DNA from: DUZB01 sp964407525
GTDB lineage: Bacteria > Desulfobacterota > DSM-4660 > Desulfatiglandales > Desulfatiglandaceae
Direction: 5' to 3'
Assembly: GCA_964407525.1 (NCBI GenBank)
Contig: CAYOWC010000201.1
Span: 1-9,185 of the forward strand
Length of the DNA: 9,185 nucleotides
In this document: positions 5,691 through 9,185 of the stretch, piece after piece
Numbering within the stretch: the stretch's first letter is position 1
Layout of the letters: each line of letters begins with the position of its first letter
Made by a program: the position numbers and the translations under genes
The notes under the pieces: model-generated
Databases searched by the model: none
The model's input: the letters and a program-made list of their open reading frames with translations, nothing else
Told to the model about the DNA's origin: nothing

Positions 5691-7154
5691 GTGGCACTTA
5701 GACTATATAATACGGCAACCCATAAAAAAGAACCATTCCGACCCCTTGAAGAAGGCAAAGTGGGCGTCTATGTGTGTGGCGTCACAGTGTACGATCTTTG
5801 CCATATCGGCCATGCCAGGTCGACCATCGTGTTTGATATTCTTACGAGATATCTGAGGGCAAGGGGATATCAGGTAACGTATGTTCGAAATTTCACTGAT
5901 ATTGATGATAAAATCATCGAAAGAGCTCGGCTTCTGGGGAAGGATACGGTTGAACTGGCCCAGGAATTTATTGATGCCTTTTATGAAGATATGGGCCGTC
6001 TTGGGGTGATCAATGCGGATGTGGAGCCAAAGGCCACGGACCACATCGATGGCATGATCGAGATGATCAAGACCCTTATAGACAAGGGCCATGCTTATGC
6101 TGAAGGAACCGATGTTTATTTCTCCGTGACGTCGTTCAAAGATTACGGCGGTCTTTCGGGGAGAAAACTGGAAGATATGCGGGCAGGCAGTCGAATCGCC
6201 GTAGATGACCGGAAAAGACATCCCATGGATTTTGTTCTGTGGAAAAGTGCCAAAGAAGGAGAACCTGAGTGGCCCAGCCCATGGGGTTCGGGAAGGCCTG
6301 GGTGGCATCTGGAATGCTCAGTCATGAGCAATCAATATCTTGGGATTTCTTTTGACATCCACGGAGGTGGGCGCGATCTCCTGTTCCCACACCATGAAAA
6401 CGAACGGGCGCAGTCGATTGGCGCCAATGGCGGTAGTTTTGCCAGGAACTGGGTCCATAATGGCTTCGTTACGGTAGAATCAGAAAAAATGTCGAAATCG
6501 TTGGGTAATTTCCTTACCATCCGGGACGCACTTAAGGAGTATCATCCTGAAGTTCTAAGACTTTTCCTTATTTCCAAACAGTATCGAACCCCCCTTGATT
6601 TTTCAAAAGATGATGTTTTGGGTCTCCAGTCAGGCCTTGTACGAATATACCGGACACTGCAACGCCTTGAAGAAATTGCAGGACCTTACGAGGAAACGCA
6701 ATACGAAACATCAGCCGCGCCCTTCGCTGAAGAATTCCCCCCCCAATCTTTTATGGGCAGGTTTGTGGAGTTGATGGACGATGATCTCAACACTTCCGGC
6801 GCCATCGGCCTTGTTTTTGAAAAAGTCAGAGATATGAACAGGGTCATGGACGACATACAGGGGGATGTGCCGGAGGAAACGGTTCGCAGTCTCAGGAAGG
6901 TTCAGCATCAGTTGAATATCATCGGCCGTGCGCTTGGGTTATTTCAGGAAAAACCGGAAAGTTTTTTCGAACAGGTGTCAGAGAGTTCCGACCGGATTGA
7001 CGACGAGAAAATCGAAAAGCTGGTGGAAGAAAGAACCGTGGCCAGAGCAGAAAAGGACTGGGCCAGGTCTGATGAAATCCGAGATCAGCTGAAGGAAATG
7101 GGGGTCATTCTGGAAGATGGGCCAAAGGGGACTTCCTGGAGGCTTGATGTTTGA
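5691..7154 (+). CDS. cysS: Cysteinyl-tRNA synthetase
   Basis: This class I aminoacyl-tRNA synthetase charges tRNA(Cys) with cysteine in the cytoplasm. The protein is 487 aa, a little longer than E. coli CysS (461). The catalytic Rossmann domain carries HIGH (38-41) and KMSKS (266-270). The zinc ligands that give cysteine specificity are all present: C29, C209, H234 and E238. FTDIDDKIIERA (68-79) and WHLECSVMS (205-213) are family signatures. The C-terminal part (about 300-487) is the helical anticodon-recognition region and ends near DGPKGTSWRLDV, a typical terminus. Translation starts with GTG. The last 8 nt overlap the start of uvrB, so the two are probably translationally coupled. Confidence 0.97.
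   Translation: MALRLYNTATHKKEPFRPLEEGKVGVYVCGVTVYDLCHIGHARSTIVFDILTRYLRARGYQVTYVRNFTDIDDKIIERARLLGKDTVELAQEFIDAFYEDMGRLGVINADVEPKATDHIDGMIEMIKTLIDKGHAYAEGTDVYFSVTSFKDYGGLSGRKLEDMRAGSRIAVDDRKRHPMDFVLWKSAKEGEPEWPSPWGSGRPGWHLECSVMSNQYLGISFDIHGGGRDLLFPHHENERAQSIGANGGSFARNWVHNGFVTVESEKMSKSLGNFLTIRDALKEYHPEVLRLFLISKQYRTPLDFSKDDVLGLQSGLVRIYRTLQRLEEIAGPYEETQYETSAAPFAEEFPPQSFMGRFVELMDDDLNTSGAIGLVFEKVRDMNRVMDDIQGDVPEETVRSLRKVQHQLNIIGRALGLFQEKPESFFEQVSESSDRIDDEKIEKLVEERTVARAEKDWARSDEIRDQLKEMGVILEDGPKGTSWRLDV
7138..7142 (+). promoter_or_regulatory. uvrB ribosome binding site
   Basis: GGAGG inside the end of cysS lies 4 nt before the ATG at 7147. It supports this start (MFEIRSSFSP) over the in-frame ATG at 7117, which would add ten residues upstream of the conserved UvrB N-terminus. 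Confidence 0.7.
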
Positions 7155-9141
7155 GATTCGATCCAGTTTCTCCCCATGCGGGGACCAGCCGGAGGCCATC
7201 GGGGATCTGGTAGATGGTCTGAGGAAAGGATTGGATAAACAGGTTCTTCTCGGCGTTACCGGATCCGGAAAAACCTTTACCGTGGCCCAGGTGATTGCCG
7301 AGGTTCAGAGGCCGGCTCTGGTTATTGCCCCAAACAAAACCCTTGCAGGGCAACTCTACGGGGAGATGAAAAAGCTGTTTCCTGACAATGCGGTAGAATA
7401 TTTTGTCAGCTATTATGACTACTACCAACCGGAAGCCTATATCGCGCAGTCCGATACCTACATCCAGAAAGATTCCCATATCAACGAACAGATCGACAAA
7501 ATGAGGCACGCTGCCACCAGATCCCTTCTGGATCGGGACGACGTCATTATTGTGGCAAGCGTATCGTGTATCTATGGGTTAGGGTCTCCGGAAGCCTACC
7601 ATGATATGCTTATTACTATCGAAACAGAAACCATTCTTTCAAGAGAGGATGTGGTAAAAAAGCTGATTGAGATCCACTATGAACGTGGGGAAATGGATTT
7701 TTACAGGGGGAGATTTCGTGTGCGGGGCGATGTTCTGGACATCTATCCGGTTCATGAAGAAGATCGGGCAGTGCGAATTAATTTTTTCGGCGACGAAGTG
7801 GAATCTATTCAGGAAATAGACCCTCTCACGGGAAAATCCATTTCCAATTTGAAACGGATCACCATTTATCCTGCCACCCATTATGTTACTTCCGTGGGAG
7901 TACGAGAAAAAGCGGTCAGGCACATTAAAGAAGAATTAAAAGAACAGGCAGAGCTTTTTTATGAGGAAAAAAAGTTCATTGAAGCCCAGAGGATTGAGGA
8001 AAGAACCAGATTCGATCTGGAAATGATGGCTGAAATGGGATATTGTCATGGAATAGAGAACTATTCGAGACATCTGACCGGCAGGAATCCGGGAGAACCC
8101 CCGCCCACCCTTCTTGATTATTTTCCAAAGGATTTCATTGTTGTCATTGACGAAAGCCACATTACGGTTCCTCAACTCAACGGTATGTACAGGGGAGATC
8201 GGTCAAGGAAAAAAACCCTGGTAAAATATGGGTTTCGTCTTCCCTCCGCCCTGGACAATCGACCCCTTACTTTTGAAGAATTTGGCGATCGGGTGACCCA
8301 GGTAATCTATGTTTCCGCTACACCCGGTCCGTACGAACTTGAAAAAAGCCTAATGACTACGGAACAGATTATCAGGCCGACGGGTCTGGTGGACCCGGAG
8401 ATTCAGGTAAGACCGGCCACGAACCAGGTGGATGATCTGTTGGGACTGATCAGGGGACGGGCTGAGGAAGGGGAAAGGACTCTTGTTACTACCTTGACCA
8501 AGAGAATGGCGGAAGACCTGACGGAATACTATTCCGAATTAGGCGTCAAAGTGGCCTATATGCACTCTGATATCAAAACCATCGAGAGGATGGAAATCAT
8601 TCGGGATCTGAGACTGGGCGTATTTGACGTGCTGGTGGGAATCAACCTCCTCAGAGAAGGCCTTGACCTGCCGGAAGTTTCCCTCGTAGCCATCCTCGAT
8701 GCAGACAAAGAAGGGTTCCTGCGTTCTGAGAGGTCTATCATTCAGACCTGTGGAAGGGCCGCCAGGAATATCAACGGAACAGTTATCCTTTATGCAGATA
8801 AGGTAACCGGCTCCATGGAAAGGGCAATGAAAGAGAGCCGTCGGCGCAGGGATACTCAATTAAACTACAACAGGGATAACCAGATTACACCCCAGTCCGT
8901 CAAAAAAGATATTGACAATATCCTGGAGTCTGCGTACGAGGCTGATTATGTAACGGTTCCCCTTATTTCCGAAGAAGACGCAGAGTACGTGAAACGTGAA
9001 AACCTCTCCGTAGTCATCGAGGACCTCACAAAGAAAATGATGGAGGCTGTTTCAAAACTGGAGTTTGAAGAAGCCGCCGCATTCAGAGACAGGATAAGAA
9101 GCCTGGAAAACCAGGAATTGGAAATGCTTGGGGGTTCTTGA
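7147..9141 (+). CDS. uvrB: UvrABC excinuclease subunit B
   Basis: UvrB is the damage-verifying helicase of nucleotide excision repair. UvrA loads it on DNA and it then recruits UvrC. The protein is 664 aa, the usual length. The Walker A motif GVTGSGKT lies at 36-43. The beta-hairpin region that clamps a DNA strand follows YYDYYQPEAYIAQSDTYI (89-106). Walker B is IDESH (334-338), followed by VSATPG (389-394), and motif VI is QTCGRAARN (533-541). A C-terminal UVR/UvrC-binding motif spans about 623-656 (LTKKMMEAVSKLEFEEAAAF). All key motifs are intact. The ATG overlaps the cysS end by 8 nt, and the TGA shares its last base with the next ATG. I see no SOS box before it, consistent with its position inside the cysS operon. 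An upstream LexA site cannot be excluded. Confidence 0.98.
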   Translation: MFEIRSSFSPCGDQPEAIGDLVDGLRKGLDKQVLLGVTGSGKTFTVAQVIAEVQRPALVIAPNKTLAGQLYGEMKKLFPDNAVEYFVSYYDYYQPEAYIAQSDTYIQKDSHINEQIDKMRHAATRSLLDRDDVIIVASVSCIYGLGSPEAYHDMLITIETETILSREDVVKKLIEIHYERGEMDFYRGRFRVRGDVLDIYPVHEEDRAVRINFFGDEVESIQEIDPLTGKSISNLKRITIYPATHYVTSVGVREKAVRHIKEELKEQAELFYEEKKFIEAQRIEERTRFDLEMMAEMGYCHGIENYSRHLTGRNPGEPPPTLLDYFPKDFIVVIDESHITVPQLNGMYRGDRSRKKTLVKYGFRLPSALDNRPLTFEEFGDRVTQVIYVSATPGPYELEKSLMTTEQIIRPTGLVDPEIQVRPATNQVDDLLGLIRGRAEEGERTLVTTLTKRMAEDLTEYYSELGVKVAYMHSDIKTIERMEIIRDLRLGVFDVLVGINLLREGLDLPEVSLVAILDADKEGFLRSERSIIQTCGRAARNINGTVILYADKVTGSMERAMKESRRRRDTQLNYNRDNQITPQSVKKDIDNILESAYEADYVTVPLISEEDAEYVKRENLSVVIEDLTKKMMEAVSKLEFEEAAAFRDRIRSLENQELEMLGGS

Positions 9142-9185
9142 TGACACCAAAAAAGCGAAAAAAAAAGGCTCCACAACGTAAGGAA
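9141..9185 (+). CDS. Start of the next operon gene (partial, very basic N-terminus)
   Basis: The ATG at 9141 overlaps the uvrB stop as TGATGA, and a G-run (GGGGG, 9130-9134) lies 6 nt upstream as a possible SD. Fifteen codons are visible, MTPKKRKKKAPQRKE, with eight Lys/Arg. Such a basic N-terminus is seen on many membrane or nucleic-acid-binding proteins, so no function can be assigned. The run A9 (9158-9166) sits within the coding start. The gene continues beyond the window. Confidence 0.6.
   Translation, partial: MTPKKRKKKAPQRKE

Larger units (their letters stand above)
5336..5701 (+). pseudogene. Possible eroded coding remnant in the gap before cysS
   Basis: The stretch 5297-5690 has no convincing intact gene. 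One plus-strand frame, however, reads from 5336 to the TAG at 5699 with a single interruption, the TGA at 5549. That is about 122 codons where roughly five or six stops would be expected by chance at this base composition. The conceptual peptide looks protein-like, for example SSLLEELGYSDVSLKSLG before the TGA and SLRKQNLKTICQYFDLSRQ after it, the latter faintly like a helix-turn-helix. There is no ATG with an SD near the front, and the frame runs into cysS. I do not recognise a family. Chance remains a real alternative, because six frames were open to inspection and codon bias is unclear. Confidence 0.25.

Overview
The window looks like a chromosomal housekeeping segment of a Gram-negative, probably anaerobic bacterium, most likely a member of the Desulfobacterota (former Deltaproteobacteria). 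This is an inference from the mix of a selenocysteine-synthesis gene, a phosphoheptose isomerase (used for LPS heptose), a bacterial deoxyhypusine-synthase-like protein, an FmdB zinc ribbon and MEP-pathway isoprenoid synthesis. Base composition is moderate by eye. I see no IS element, phage gene, CRISPR array or origin.

Layout. A tRNA-His(GUG) gene lies on the minus strand at the left edge, with its own sigma70-type promoter. It is divergent from a five-gene plus-strand operon (271-4023): selA, gmhA, a DHS-like gene, an fmdB-family gene and ispF. Gaps in this run range from a 1-nt overlap to 20 nt, so the genes are very likely cotranscribed from the promoter at 189-217. A hairpin at the ispF stop codon separates the operon from a convergent minus-strand gene (4082-5296). 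That gene encodes a secreted six-repeat beta-propeller protein with a C-terminal Ig-like domain. A stretch of about 390 bp without an obvious intact gene (5297-5690) follows; it may hold an eroded coding remnant and the cysS leader. The second plus-strand operon is cysS (5691-7154), uvrB (7147-9141) and the first 15 codons of a further gene, all overlapping.

Functional picture. SelA converts Ser-tRNA(Sec) to Sec-tRNA(Sec), so the organism should make selenoproteins. GmhA starts ADP-heptose synthesis for the LPS inner core, IspF acts in isoprenoid precursor synthesis, CysS charges tRNA(Cys) and UvrB is the damage-verification helicase of nucleotide excision repair. The genes share transcription rather than one pathway. 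The least understood member is the DHS-like protein. It has the overall family pattern, but the residues that bind spermidine in eukaryotic DHS appear replaced, and it is cotranscribed with gmhA and selA. It is the best candidate here for undescribed biology. Start codons were chosen by Shine-Dalgarno spacing; two genes use TTG and one uses GTG.
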